From positions 186,001 to 250,000 of the forward strand of contig NZ_JAFFPT010000045.1 in NCBI RefSeq assembly GCF_016918785.1: a DNA stretch of 64,000 nucleotides, read 5' to 3'. Position numbers and translations under genes: made by a program. Positions 23,703 to 32,424 of the stretch are shown here, one piece after another (position 1 is the stretch's first letter; each line of letters begins with the position of its first letter). This DNA is from Leptospira ainazelensis. Its GTDB lineage: Bacteria; Spirochaetota; Leptospiria; Leptospirales; Leptospiraceae. The notes below the pieces were generated by a model that did not search any database, was not told the DNA's origin, and saw only the letters and a list, made by a program, of their open reading frames with translations.

Positions 23703-25802
23703 ATGCAATTTTCAAAAATATTTTTTTTCCTAATTGGTCCGTTCGCCTTAATTATTTTGGTAATGATTTCCTCTCCTTGGCAGGCCGGAGACGGACTGAG
23801 GGCATACCAGGGTAAGATAGATCTTAGAGGAATCCAAGACCCCGATTTTGGAATGACCAAACTCAATGGAGAATGGGAATTCAATTGGCTTCAAGAACCC
23901 GATGATCAGATTGAAAATCGCTCCATCGGTTATATCAGCGTTCCAGGTTCTTGGACAAACGTCGGCAAAAGCCACCAAGCCTACCCTCAATTCGGATATG
24001 CGACGTATCGACTCAAAGTTTTTCTTCCCGAGGTATGGAAGCATAAGATCCTTTCGGTTTCCTTAGGAGGTGTTTCCTCCGCATACCGTGTTAAGGTCAA
24101 CGGGCAAGTCATAGGAGAAGCCGGAACTCCCGGTTTGACCGCGGAGACCACCATTCCTAGGATCGAACCCAGAGATTTTTTATTCGCCGCCGAGGAAGGT
24201 GAAATTCAGATCGAAATTTTTATCTCCAATTTTACTTCCACGATTCCCGGTGTTTTACTTCCCGTGTCGATCGGTCCGGCAGAATCAGCGAGTGTCTCGA
24301 GAGCGATCACACTTTTTTTCGATATCTTTTCGTTCAGCAGTCTTTTGATCATGGGGATCTATCATATCTTCCAGTATCTCTATCTGAGAAGTAGCGTCTC
24401 ACCTTTGTATTTTGGAATGTACAGTTTGGTGATCTGTCTCAGGACGTCCTTAATCAATTCAAAAATTATAATGCTCTTTTTTCCGGAGGTTCCTTGGTCT
24501 TGGATCAACAAGATCAATCACCTAACGGTTTCAGTCAGCGTTCCTTTTTTTCTTTTGTTTTTTAGCTCCGTTTTCGCTCCTTATGTAAATCGAAAATACA
24601 TCAACGCCGGAGTCATCTTTTCGATCCTGTTTTCGATCGTAACGTTGTTCGGAGACATGCAGTTCAATAATCAGAATATTTCCATCTTTCATTACTTTAT
24701 TTTTCTTACGATTTTTTATCTGTTTTATACGATTTTGAAAATCGATTTCGACAAAGAGAGAAATTACACTTATATCTTATACGGTTCCGGAATTTTATTC
24801 ATCGCGGTTTTAGTGGATTTGTTTTACGCTCGTGTTTTAAAAACGGGAAGTATTCAGACTTCGCACTACGCGCTCGTGTTTTTCGTTTTTCTTCAGTCGC
24901 TTTTGTTGGCGTCGGAAAGATCCCGCAAATTTGCGGAAACAAGAGAATTGGCGCTCAACCTAAGAACCTCCAACTTAGAATTATTCGAGATGAAGGAACA
25001 ACTCGTACAAAAAATCGAAGATCGAACCAGAGTCCTCAACGACAACATCATACAGATCAATCGGGAATTGGAAATCGCCCAGAACGTTCAGAGAAAGATA
25101 CTAACGCCGTTGGATCGAACCATCTCCGGGATTCGTTTTTTTTACGAATACATGCCGCTCGAAAAAGTGGGCGGAGACTTTTTGGACGTTTCCGAAATTC
25201 TTCCGGGGAAAATTCGAGTGATGATCGCGGACGCCGTCGGTCACGGAGTTCAGGCTTCCTTGATGACGATGGCCTTAAAGACCGAATACGAAGAACTCAA
25301 GAATTTGGAGAATCCGGCCCAGATCTTAAAGGAATTGAACTTTCGATTTTTGAAAAAATTCGATTCTTTGGAAAGTATCTTTCCGTGTCTGATCGGAGAC
25401 ATCGAGATCGAAAAAGAAGAATTCACGTATGCTTCGGCGGGACATCCGGACCAAATTCTTCAGAGACCGGGCGAATTTCCTTCTTTGATCCATAAAACGG
25501 GACCGATCTTAGGGCTTTTTGAATCCCTGGAAATTGAGTCCAATACCATTCCGTTTCCGACGGGATCTCGTCTTCTTCTTTTTTCGGACGGATTGATCGA
25601 AAATCGCATGAAGGATTCCTTAAATACGAAACAATACAATATGGAATTGATTACGAAATGTCTTCACGAAGGAAAAGAAAACGCTCTGAGCGTTCTGATT
25701 CAGGAGATCATCAAGATCGAAGAATTGACCAGAGGAGACAATCCACGCTACGACGATATCACCGTCATAGCCGTGGAATCGTATTCTACAAAAAAAGGTT
25801 AA
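23703..25802 (+). CDS. 7TMR-DISM / SpoIIE-type PP2C phosphatase
   Basis: A 699-residue membrane sensor phosphatase. After an N-terminal hydrophobic segment comes a periplasmic jelly-roll-like region (about 40-195, LNGEWEFNW, ISVPGSWTNVG), seven membrane helices (about 200-400), a coiled coil (about 410-460, LEIAQNVQRKILTP marks its end) and a SpoIIE domain (about 465-690). The catalytic motifs are canonical: VGGDFLDV, IADAVGHGVQASLM, SAGHPDQIL, FSDGLIENR and YDDITVIAV, giving the aspartates that bind two Mn/Mg ions. Such enzymes dephosphorylate STAS proteins in partner-switching pathways. It stands alone, and its stop shares a TTAA with the convergent dehydratase gene. Confidence 0.9.
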   Translation: MQFSKIFFFLIGPFALIILVMISSPWQAGDGLRAYQGKIDLRGIQDPDFGMTKLNGEWEFNWLQEPDDQIENRSIGYISVPGSWTNVGKSHQAYPQFGYATYRLKVFLPEVWKHKILSVSLGGVSSAYRVKVNGQVIGEAGTPGLTAETTIPRIEPRDFLFAAEEGEIQIEIFISNFTSTIPGVLLPVSIGPAESASVSRAITLFFDIFSFSSLLIMGIYHIFQYLYLRSSVSPLYFGMYSLVICLRTSLINSKIIMLFFPEVPWSWINKINHLTVSVSVPFFLLFFSSVFAPYVNRKYINAGVIFSILFSIVTLFGDMQFNNQNISIFHYFIFLTIFYLFYTILKIDFDKERNYTYILYGSGILFIAVLVDLFYARVLKTGSIQTSHYALVFFVFLQSLLLASERSRKFAETRELALNLRTSNLELFEMKEQLVQKIEDRTRVLNDNIIQINRELEIAQNVQRKILTPLDRTISGIRFFYEYMPLEKVGGDFLDVSEILPGKIRVMIADAVGHGVQASLMTMALKTEYEELKNLENPAQILKELNFRFLKKFDSLESIFPCLIGDIEIEKEEFTYASAGHPDQILQRPGEFPSLIHKTGPILGLFESLEIESNTIPFPTGSRLLLFSDGLIENRMKDSLNTKQYNMELITKCLHEGKENALSVLIQEIIKIEELTRGDNPRYDDITVIAVESYSTKKG

Positions 25803-26215
25803 GCGACAACCACCAGTTCGCCGGAGCATTTTACTTCTCCGGAATCGTCCGCGGCTTCTAAAGAAACCGTAATCAGTTTTTCACCGTTTTCTTCCTTCTT
25901 CCGTTTTACCTTTCCCGTACAAGTAAGCTTTTGTCCCGGTTTGGTCATATTCTTAAACGTAACACCGAACTCGCGGATTTGTTTTTGATCCGCCCAAGAA
26001 GTGCAGAGTCTTCCGAGCTGAGCCATCACATACATCCCGTGTGCGATCGTTCCGTCGAGTCCTGTCTTACGAGCGAAGTCGGGATCGTTGTGAATCGGAT
26101 TAAAATCTCCGGAAGCTCCCGCATAACGCACAAGATTCGCGTGTGTGATCACATCCGTTTTTAGGGGAGGAAGTTCGAATCCGACTTCAATTTTATCAAA
26201 ATCAATCTTACTCAT
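25799..26215 (-). CDS. MaoC-like hydroxyacyl dehydratase, catalytic (HadB-like) subunit
   Basis: A hot-dog-fold protein of 138 residues with the R-hydratase motif YAGASGDFNPIHNDPDFAR (about 31-49), whose Asp and His carry out hydration or dehydration of a 3-hydroxyacyl thioester, followed by GLDGTIAHGMYVMAQLG. It follows the other hot-dog gene by one base, and the pair resembles the split HadA/HadB (or HadBC) dehydratases of mycobacteria, in which this type of subunit is catalytic. The likely role is the dehydration step of an acyl-chain elongation. The acyl carrier (CoA or ACP) cannot be told from sequence. Confidence 0.85.
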   Translation of the reverse strand: MSKIDFDKIEVGFELPPLKTDVITHANLVRYAGASGDFNPIHNDPDFARKTGLDGTIAHGMYVMAQLGRLCTSWADQKQIREFGVTFKNMTKPGQKLTCTGKVKRKKEENGEKLITVSLEAADDSGEVKCSGELVVVA

Positions 26216-26216
26216 A

Positions 26217-26669
26217 TCAAGCCTCCGGTTTTCTGATGAAAATAGACATTTCCGCTTCTACGAGCGATTCGCCTTTCGCGTTTCGAATCGTAGTTTTGAA
26301 AGTCATCGTATCCATCTTACCGACAGTAACGTTTATACATTCTCCTTGAGAGGAAATTCTTCCGGGAAAAATGGGTTTGAGATACGTATATTTTTCTTTG
26401 AGGTGAAGAACCCGAGACGTATCCACTCCCATGTTTTCCATATCTTGCCAAATCTTTGGATAACCCCAGAACTGGATCACCGTTGCATAAGTGGGAGGAG
26501 CGGGGATATCTTCGTATCCCGCTTTTTTAGCGGCTTCTAAATCAAAATAGATCGGGTTGGTTTCCCCGATGGCCTGACAGAATTCGCGGATCTTTCCTTT
26601 CTCTACGTCGAATTCGTAGCGATCCAGCTTGGTTCCGATCAGGTCTTTGGATATTCCTTTTACTGACAT
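26217..26669 (-). CDS. MaoC N-terminal-type dehydratase partner (HadA-like)
   Basis: A 150-residue hot-dog protein of the MaoC_dehydrat_N / FAS1-like type: [21 protein letters not shown], then [28 protein letters not shown], with the P-P-T loop seen in mycobacterial HadA. It lacks the D-x-x-x-H catalytic motif of its neighbour, which fits a partner or substrate-binding role. The two are adjacent with a one-base gap in the same order as split HadAB systems. A terminator for the upstream hydrolase lies just before it, so it probably has its own promoter in the 116-bp gap. Confidence 0.82.
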   Translation of the reverse strand: MSVKGISKDLIGTKLDRYEFDVEKGKIREFCQAIGETNPIYFDLEAAKKAGYEDIPAPPTYATVIQFWGYPKIWQDMENMGVDTSRVLHLKEKYTYLKPIFPGRISSQGECINVTVGKMDTMTFKTTIRNAKGESLVEAEMSIFIRKPEA

Positions 26670-26758
26670 ATAAAGTTCCTGAGAATTGTTTTTAGAAAGG
26701 GCTTTCGACCGGATTCAATGTTACCAGAAAAGAAGAATCCGGTCGATGATTTTTTTAG

Positions 26759-26782
26759 GAAAAAACAGAACAAACGTTCTGT
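26759..26782 (-). terminator. Intrinsic terminator after the lysophospholipase-like gene
   Basis: On the minus strand ACAGAAC pairs with GTTCTGT (7 bp) around GTTT, followed directly by six T residues. It begins 4 bp after the stop of the gene at 26786. Confidence 0.7.
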
Positions 26783-26785
26783 CTG

Positions 26786-27661
26786 TCAATTATTATGAGC
26801 TTCAAGCCAGTTTTTGAGATCGGAAAGAACCTTAGTTCTATCTTCTAAACGTTCGTTCATAGTTTCGTGATAAAGACCGTCGTAGATTTTCAAAGTTTTA
26901 TCGGAAGAACCTACCACTTCAAAAAAGGCTTCGCTCCCGGTATAAATGGCGATCGCGTCCTCTTTTCCATGGAAGATATAAATCGGGACTTTGATTTTTC
27001 CGGCGTTTCCAAGAATCGGCGTTTCCGAATTGAGAAGCATATTGCCGAGATAACTCGAAGCCATTCCGTGCACCAATGGATCTTTTTTATAGGCTTCGAC
27101 TACGGCGCGATCGCGACTGAGCGCATTTACGTCTAAGCCGGTAGGCAAAGTCAGATTCGGCAAAATTTCGGAAATAAAAGGTGCGATTCCTTTTTTAATT
27201 TTCAGACTCATATCCATTTTTGCACGAATCGGAAGCGCCGAGACAACCAATGCGTTGAGATTTCCCTGATTGGTTCCTTCCTCTGCGTAAAGGGTAACGA
27301 TCGCCGCTCCCATGGAATGTCCCAAAAGAGTGATCTTCGGAACTTTTTCTTTTTCCTTAGCAATCGCGATGAGTTTGTCCAAGTCGGAAAGAAAGTCCGA
27401 AAAGGAATCCACGGCGCCTCGTTTTCCTTCGGATCGTCCATGCCCTCGAGAATCGATCAAGTAAAGCGCGGTTCCCGTTCCTGCGAGGGCTTCCACTAAA
27501 AATTCATAACGGCCGCTGTGTTCTCCGATTCCGTGTTGAACCACAAGAACCCGGTTTCCCTTTCTCCCTTCCTTGGGCTGATAGGTGCGATAAAAGATCT
27601 TTGATCCTCCGCTTCCTGCGAAGGTATCATCCTGTAGATTGTAAGAATTACTCCATGACAT
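26786..27661 (-). CDS. Monoacylglycerol lipase / lysophospholipase-like alpha/beta hydrolase
   Basis: The sequence matches the Hydrolase_4 (monoglyceride lipase, PldB-like) group: FYRTYQP, VVQHGIGEHSGRYEFLVEAL (oxyanion His-Gly), DSRGHGRSEGKRG, nucleophile LGHSMGAAIV (about residue 115 of 291), acid in FHGKEDAIA and the histidine in YDGLYHETMNE. No signal peptide is seen from the chosen ATG at 27661 (MSWSNSYN); a start at 27715 adds 18 hydrophobic and basic residues and would abut the divergent gene, so I prefer the shorter form. Together with the patatins and secreted lipase it adds to a lipid-hydrolysing theme. Confidence 0.85.
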   Translation of the reverse strand: MSWSNSYNLQDDTFAGSGGSKIFYRTYQPKEGRKGNRVLVVQHGIGEHSGRYEFLVEALAGTGTALYLIDSRGHGRSEGKRGAVDSFSDFLSDLDKLIAIAKEKEKVPKITLLGHSMGAAIVTLYAEEGTNQGNLNALVVSALPIRAKMDMSLKIKKGIAPFISEILPNLTLPTGLDVNALSRDRAVVEAYKKDPLVHGMASSYLGNMLLNSETPILGNAGKIKVPIYIFHGKEDAIAIYTGSEAFFEVVGSSDKTLKIYDGLYHETMNERLEDRTKVLSDLKNWLEAHNN

Positions 27662-27787
27662 AGCGAAACGTGTTATAAACGGAAACGATCCTTTGGAAAG
27701 AGAAAAAAATTTCATTTGTTAAAAATTCACGGTTCGAACGGGGTTCTTTTCAGTTGTCGAGAGGAAGGAAACGATTTTCCTGGATTC

Positions 27788-30127
27788 ATGTTCTTATCCC
27801 GAACATTCTCCCATAGCAAAGAATTTTGGAATTGCTCGATCCTGTTTTTGATTTTATGGAATTGCGGTCGAATCCCCGAGAAAGAAAGGAATCTGGTCAA
27901 AGGAGATCTTACCAGACTTCTGAAAAACTCGGAGTTTGTTTGTTCCGGAGATGCAAATCAAGAGATCGAAAGATTTCGTGCGCATTGGAAGAAAAATCCG
28001 GGAAGATATTCCGGTCTCGATCCGAACGATCGCTGGAAAAATGTCCAGCTAACACTTTACGTCGATGAGACGCTTTTTATCAACGAGTCTCAGGATTCTT
28101 TATTCATTCCTTCCGGCGAAGAATGTTCTCTCACGATGAAGGAACCCTTTTCGGGTTCGAATCCGATTCTATTTCAATTTTATGCGACGATTTTGTCGCA
28201 AGGGCTTGGAGAATTTGCTCCGGGACAATTGCGGATTCTTTCGGAAGACAAAGAAATTCTATCTTACGATTTTAAGATTCAAAAAGAAGAATGGAAAAAG
28301 TTTTCTCTTCCTTTGGAGGCGGAAAATTTAAACGGACATTCGGTTTTTAGAATCAAATGGAAATCGAAAAACGGATCCGGTTTGTTTTTGGGATCACCGG
28401 TTTTATTGGAGAAGGAAAAAACCAAAAGGCAAAATGTAATTTTGATCGTGATCGACGCGCTTCGTCAGGATGCCTTGTCTTCCGGAGGATCTCAGTTTCC
28501 CACAACTCCGGTTTTGGATTCTTTATCCAAAGATTCGATCGTGTTTCAGAATACGATCGCAAACGGAAATTGGACAAAACCTTCCATGCTTTCCTTTTTT
28601 ACGTCCGAGGTGGCGTCTAACTTAGGTCTTGGGAATGCCTGGTTTTATACTTCAAGTCAGCAGAGAAAGATTTTCTATTCGAAAAAACCATCCACGCTTC
28701 CGAACGTGTTTCGAGAAAACGGATACTTTACCGAAAGTATCATGAATAACGTTTTTCTAATGGATTATACTTCGGTCGGAGTCGATCTAGGTTTTCATAA
28801 AATTCAACAAGTTGGGAAGGACACGTTGGATACGGAAGAATTGGTTTCCAGGGCCGAGAACTTTTTTCGAGACCATAAGGACGATCTTTTCTTTTTACAT
28901 TTGAATCTAAACACTCCACATTGGGGTTATCGCCCGCCCGCTCGTTACTTTCAAGAATTGAAGGATCAAGCCGATCCTCAGTTGTGGAAAAATTTAGACG
29001 AATACCAACAAAAATATCTGGGAGAAGTTCGTTATACGGACGCGCTTTTAGGAAGAATTTTTGAAGAGCTGAAAAAACAAGGGTTGTTTGAGAACTCCTG
29101 GATCGTCGTTACGAGCGATCACGGAGAGCTGTTAGAGAAGTCGCATTATTATCATCATCATTTTATTACGGAAACGGTTTATGCTCACGGAGAAACCCAC
29201 TACGAAAAAGAAATCCGAGTTCCGTGGATCATTCATCCTCCGAAAAGTTTTCAGGACCGAATTCGAAAGAGAGAATTTTCAGGACAGGTTTCGCTATTAT
29301 CCTTAATGCCTACGTTACTCGGTTTGAACGGAATCGAATCGGAAAATAAAAAACTTAAGGGAAACGACTATTCAAAAGCGATCTTTGGAAAAGACGGACC
29401 CGAGTTTGAACCGGTCATTTACTCGGAAGGACGTTATTCGGAATCGATTCAAACCCCTAATTTCAAATATCTGAGAAGATATCCCGGTTACGATACCGTT
29501 CGAAGAACCAGAGAAGGAATTCCGCATAAAATGCCGGAAGAGTTGTATGATTTAAAATCGGATCCTAACGAACTCTCAAACATCGTTGAAAAAAATCCGA
29601 AATTGTTAAGCGAAGCTCGAAACATTCTCAAAGAAAATCAACTCGATAAGAATGTTTTTACACTTAGGCTTCCCAAGTGCGAAAACGACTGTGAACGTGA
29701 AATCCGTTTTTTTTCAAAAGGTGGAATCTATCGTTTCGATTTTACGGGAGAGGCGAAAGTCATCAACGAAGATTCCAAAAATCTAAACTTGTTTTTTTCC
29801 AAAGAATCCAATCGCTCCGAACAGACCCTTTCCGTCAAAACCGTGGACGTATCTCCGGTCTTTCGACTTCAAATTTTGAGGGATGGGAAGAATGAGAATT
29901 TTCGCGTCGGAAAGTGGGGGATTCGATCCGATGTGGCTGCGGGAATTCTGGCTTCGGAACCGGATAACGTTTCTTTAGGAAGAATTCCATATCGTTATTC
30001 TTCTTCTAAAATCCCTTTTGTGTATTATCACACCGGGTTTTCCGGCGGCAGAGAATCTGCGGAAGAAGCCGCGATGGGACAAGAAGTTCGCAAAATCTTA
30101 GAAAGCTGGGGTTATATCCATCAGTGA
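27788..30127 (+). CDS. Sulfatase / alkaline-phosphatase-superfamily protein
   Basis: The core (about residues 215-560 of 779) has the superfamily metal motifs: ILIVIDALRQDALSS, the nucleophile region NGNWTKPSMLSFF, TSDHGELLEKS and the late YAHGETHYEKEIRVPWII. The usual sulfatase C/S-x-P-S-R is replaced by T-K-P-S-M, so it is not a formylglycine sulfatase; threonine is the nucleophile in phosphoglycerol and phosphoethanolamine transferases. The N-terminus has a hydrophobic run ending LILWNC, a possible lipobox. Upstream and downstream regions (about 30-210 and 600-779) are unassigned. ATG 27788 is preferred; TTG 27716 is possible. An envelope location is likely and the substrate is unknown. 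Confidence 0.8.
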   Translation: MFLSRTFSHSKEFWNCSILFLILWNCGRIPEKERNLVKGDLTRLLKNSEFVCSGDANQEIERFRAHWKKNPGRYSGLDPNDRWKNVQLTLYVDETLFINESQDSLFIPSGEECSLTMKEPFSGSNPILFQFYATILSQGLGEFAPGQLRILSEDKEILSYDFKIQKEEWKKFSLPLEAENLNGHSVFRIKWKSKNGSGLFLGSPVLLEKEKTKRQNVILIVIDALRQDALSSGGSQFPTTPVLDSLSKDSIVFQNTIANGNWTKPSMLSFFTSEVASNLGLGNAWFYTSSQQRKIFYSKKPSTLPNVFRENGYFTESIMNNVFLMDYTSVGVDLGFHKIQQVGKDTLDTEELVSRAENFFRDHKDDLFFLHLNLNTPHWGYRPPARYFQELKDQADPQLWKNLDEYQQKYLGEVRYTDALLGRIFEELKKQGLFENSWIVVTSDHGELLEKSHYYHHHFITETVYAHGETHYEKEIRVPWIIHPPKSFQDRIRKREFSGQVSLLSLMPTLLGLNGIESENKKLKGNDYSKAIFGKDGPEFEPVIYSEGRYSESIQTPNFKYLRRYPGYDTVRRTREGIPHKMPEELYDLKSDPNELSNIVEKNPKLLSEARNILKENQLDKNVFTLRLPKCENDCEREIRFFSKGGIYRFDFTGEAKVINEDSKNLNLFFSKESNRSEQTLSVKTVDVSPVFRLQILRDGKNENFRVGKWGIRSDVAAGILASEPDNVSLGRIPYRYSSSKIPFVYYHTGFSGGRESAEEAAMGQEVRKILESWGYIHQ

Positions 30128-30501
30128 ACTTTACAGGGATTTGAAGCAAGTAACGAAAACTATAAAAGCAGGGTTAGAACTAAAGCTTACCTTTCTTTAT
30201 CTTTTTTTTTTTTGCAAACCTCATCGCTTACGATCCTTTCCGAACTCCCCTTTTTCATTTTTTCTAATTTAGAGTTTGTCCCAATACTTCAGAAAAATGT
30301 AGGAACTCCCATAAAAGTTTAAGAACGATAAGTCTGTTAGAAAGTTCATAAATCCGTTTAAGAGACTTAATATGTGGGAACCCCAGCTTTTTTTACGAGC
30401 TTATCAAGTAATTAAAGTGGTTCCTTTTCAGGTTTTGGAACGAGTCCTTATTTTCGGACTATAAAGTATCGAATTGTTTTTTAGGTTAAAATTCTTGATT
30501 A
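30128..30501. other. Intergenic region before the MarR operon
   Basis: About 370 bp without a gene. It contains a run of fourteen T near 30200 without a clear stem, and one copy of the dispersed palindrome (TGTAGGAACTCCCA at 30299-30312) plus a relative (GTGGGAACCCC near 30373). No coding frame is convincing. Confidence 0.5.
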
Positions 30502-30520
30502 TTTGATTTGACTAATCAAA
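30502..30520. promoter_or_regulatory. Candidate MarR operator (TTTGATT-N5-AATCAAA)
   Basis: A perfect 7-bp inverted repeat with a 5-base spacer lies 22 bp before the regulator's start codon at 30543. Its position and the AT-rich, TTGATT-type arms fit autorepression by the MarR protein. Binding has not been shown. Confidence 0.5.
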
Positions 30521-30542
30521 CTAAATGTGCTTATCCTGGTTT

Positions 30543-31019
30543 ATGGCGGCGGATTTTGTAAGTCAGATTCTTGAATTTTATCCAAGAATATTTTTTGCCT
30601 GTCATACGAGACATGTCGAGGATCCGAAAACAAAACAGATCTTAACCGCAAACCAGGCAAGCGTTCTCGATCATTTGGACGGAGACGAGCCCGTAAGTCT
30701 TTTTGATCTTGCACTTCACATGGGGGTAACTCCTTCCACGATGTCGATTACGGTTTCCCGTTTGGAAATTCTGGGATATCTTATAAAGGAAAAAAATCCA
30801 AAGGATGGAAGAGGAACTCTGATTCGTTTAACAAAATCCGGTGAAAAGATTAAAAGCAAAAAGTCGGTTTTAGATCCCGTTTTGGTCAAAAATCTACTCA
30901 AACGATTGAGCAGGGAAGAACAAGAGGCCGCGGTGAAGGGTTTGGGTTTGCTCGCTTTTGCAGCAGAATTGGAGATGAAAAATAAAAGTCTTTCCCGCGC
31001 CTGGTCCAAAAAAAAGTGA
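30543..31019 (+). CDS. MarR-family transcriptional regulator
   Basis: A winged-helix regulator of 158 residues. The helix-turn-helix is in SLFDLALHMGVTPSTMSITVSRLEILGYL (about 50-80) and the wing in EKNPKDGRGTLIRLTKSGEK. MarR dimers repress target genes and let go on ligand binding or oxidation. I start at ATG 30543 (MAADFVSQ); an upstream ATG at 30525 would add six residues. It is the first gene of a run with an SRPBCC protein and a DUF3052 protein (57- and 2-bp gaps), and an inverted repeat lies in the promoter region. Confidence 0.88.
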   Translation: MAADFVSQILEFYPRIFFACHTRHVEDPKTKQILTANQASVLDHLDGDEPVSLFDLALHMGVTPSTMSITVSRLEILGYLIKEKNPKDGRGTLIRLTKSGEKIKSKKSVLDPVLVKNLLKRLSREEQEAAVKGLGLLAFAAELEMKNKSLSRAWSKKK

Positions 31020-31076
31020 AATTTGTATTTTAAAAATTGAATATTCTATTTATTTAACATTGAGAGGAGACTGTTT

Positions 31077-31583
31077 ATGATTTATACGATTTTTATATAT
31101 GTCCTTGTTTTTTTAGTTTTGTTGGTTGCCGGAATCTACGGCGTAGGAGCGAGCCTTCCGATAGAACATTCCTCTTCCTTGGAACGGTTTTTTTCCGCGC
31201 CGTCGGATCGTATCTATTCTTTGATTCTTAATTTTAAAGAATATCCGTCTTGGAGACCGAATCTAAAAAAGATCGAGGAAATCTCCTCTTCGTCTTGGAA
31301 AGAAACCGACTCCCACAACGAAACGCTCACGTATTCCTTTGTTCAAGAAAGAAAAAACGAACTCGTCGAATCCAAGATTATGGACGAGGATAAACCGTTC
31401 GGCGGTTCTTGGACTTTCGAATTGAGTTCCGTGCCAAACGGAACCAAACTCAAAATTACGGAAAATGGAAAGGTCTTTTCTCCCGTTTTCCGGTTCTTTT
31501 CGAAATACGTTTTCGGTCACACCGCGACCATACGAACTTATTTGGAATTTATGGAAAAAGAAATTCAGAGGACGGAGAAATAG
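31077..31583 (+). CDS. Membrane-anchored SRPBCC-family protein
   Basis: One N-terminal membrane helix (IYTIFIYVLVFLVLLVAGIYG, residues 2-22) is followed by an SRPBCC / START-like domain: FFSAPSDRIYSLILNFKEYPSWRP at about 40-65 is the typical first helix with the W-x-x pattern, then VQERKNELVESKIM and GGSWTFELSSVPNGTKLKI. This fold binds hydrophobic ligands. With a single anchor the domain probably faces the periplasm or membrane surface. It sits between the MarR regulator and DUF3052, which it nearly touches. The ligand is unknown. Confidence 0.82.
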   Translation: MIYTIFIYVLVFLVLLVAGIYGVGASLPIEHSSSLERFFSAPSDRIYSLILNFKEYPSWRPNLKKIEEISSSSWKETDSHNETLTYSFVQERKNELVESKIMDEDKPFGGSWTFELSSVPNGTKLKITENGKVFSPVFRFFSKYVFGHTATIRTYLEFMEKEIQRTEK

Positions 31584-31585
31584 TC

Positions 31586-31984
31586 ATGGCCGGATATTCC
31601 GGTAAACCCCTGGGAGATAAGCTCGGTTTAAAACCGGGGATGAAGGTTTATTTCAAAGGTCTTCCGGAAGACGTTTATAAGGATCTTGAAAGTTATCTTT
31701 CCGAAGTTGAACTTGCAAATGCTCTAAAGGGTTCTCAGGATTATTTGCATCTTTTTACAAAAGAATCCAAGGAACTTCAGAAACAATTTTCGAAATTCGT
31801 AGATCACCTCGCCGAAAAAGGAATGATTTGGATTTCCTGGCCGAAGGGTTCTTCTAAAATTCCTACGGACTTGAATGAAAACGTAATTCGCGATATGGGC
31901 CTAAAATTGGGGATTGTGGACGTTAAGGTCTGCGCCGTATCGGATATCTGGTCCGGTCTAAAATTCTATAGAAGAAAATCATAA
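31586..31984 (+). CDS. DUF3052 family protein
   Basis: A 132-residue cytosolic protein starting MAGYSGKPLGDKLGLKPGMK, the opening typical of DUF3052. It continues VYFKGLPEDVYKDL and MIWISWPKGSSKIPTDLNENVIRD and ends GIVDVKVCAVSDIWSGLKFYRR. The function of the family is unknown; it is often found near SRPBCC and MarR genes. The start is at 31586, two bases after the previous stop, with GGAG upstream, so translation is probably coupled. A frame running back to 31409 overlaps the SRPBCC gene and is not real. Confidence 0.88.
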   Translation: MAGYSGKPLGDKLGLKPGMKVYFKGLPEDVYKDLESYLSEVELANALKGSQDYLHLFTKESKELQKQFSKFVDHLAEKGMIWISWPKGSSKIPTDLNENVIRDMGLKLGIVDVKVCAVSDIWSGLKFYRRKS

Positions 31985-32078
31985 TATTCTCCTATAGGTC
32001 ACTCGATCGGGCGAGGTCATAACCTTACCTGCAGGTTGGAAGCTATTAGGAATCAACAATATCTCAGTATGGATTTTT

Positions 32079-32243
32079 GTCGGAGTTCCTACAAAAAATC
32101 TGAGAGAGAATATTCCTTGCAAAATTATGATTCTGTGATATAGGAAAATCGCCCGGAGTTTTCCCGCGAACCCGCCTCCACCACCCGAATTCAGGGTGGG
32201 GCTTTCGTTTCACAGACGACTGTCGTTGTTACGACAGATTTTT
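32079..32243 (+). repeat. Dispersed structured repeat A, copy 3
   Basis: It begins GTCGGAGTTCCTACA and contains TTGCAAAA, TGATATAGGAAAA, CGGAGTTTTCCCGC and a C-rich / G-rich hairpin (CCACCC / GGGTGG). It ends with CTGTCGT-TGTT-ACGACAG, a perfect 7-bp stem, followed by ATTTTT. It lies 95 bp after the DUF3052 stop in the same orientation. Confidence 0.8.
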
Positions 32244-32333
32244 CCGAGGATTTAGACAATTTCTGAAGGTTACGGATTGCAGGCCACTCACTGGGTTCGT
32301 TTCACTCAATGCCACTGCGCTCTATGGATCGAA

Positions 32334-32407
32334 GCGGCAGGGATCGAGCGGGGTCCGAAGGACCGGAGCGGAGAGCCCGGTCCGCGCGTTTTAGCGCGGA
32401 GCCGCCC
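32334..32407 (+). repeat. Dispersed GC-rich repeat B, copy 1
   Basis: GCGGCAGGGATCGAGCGGGG is followed by TCCGAAGGACCGGAGCGGAG, AGCCCGGTCC and a CCGCGCGTTTTAGCGCGG hairpin. The left part and the GGAGC-GAGAGC-CGGTCC part recur at 61799-61900. It begins 18 bp beyond the stop of the minus-strand crotonase gene, so it lies in that gene's 3' flank. Confidence 0.65.
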
Positions 32408-32424
32408 AAACAATTTTCTGAAAT

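Larger units (their letters stand above)
31985..32424. other. Intergenic region with repeats A and B
   Basis: This 440-bp gap lies between the convergent DUF3052 and crotonase genes. It contains repeat A copy 3 (32079-32243) and repeat B copy 1 (32334-32407). Bases 31985-32078 and 32244-32333 have no recognised feature, apart from AACCTTACCTGCAGGTTGG near 32020, which can form a small hairpin. Confidence 0.55.
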
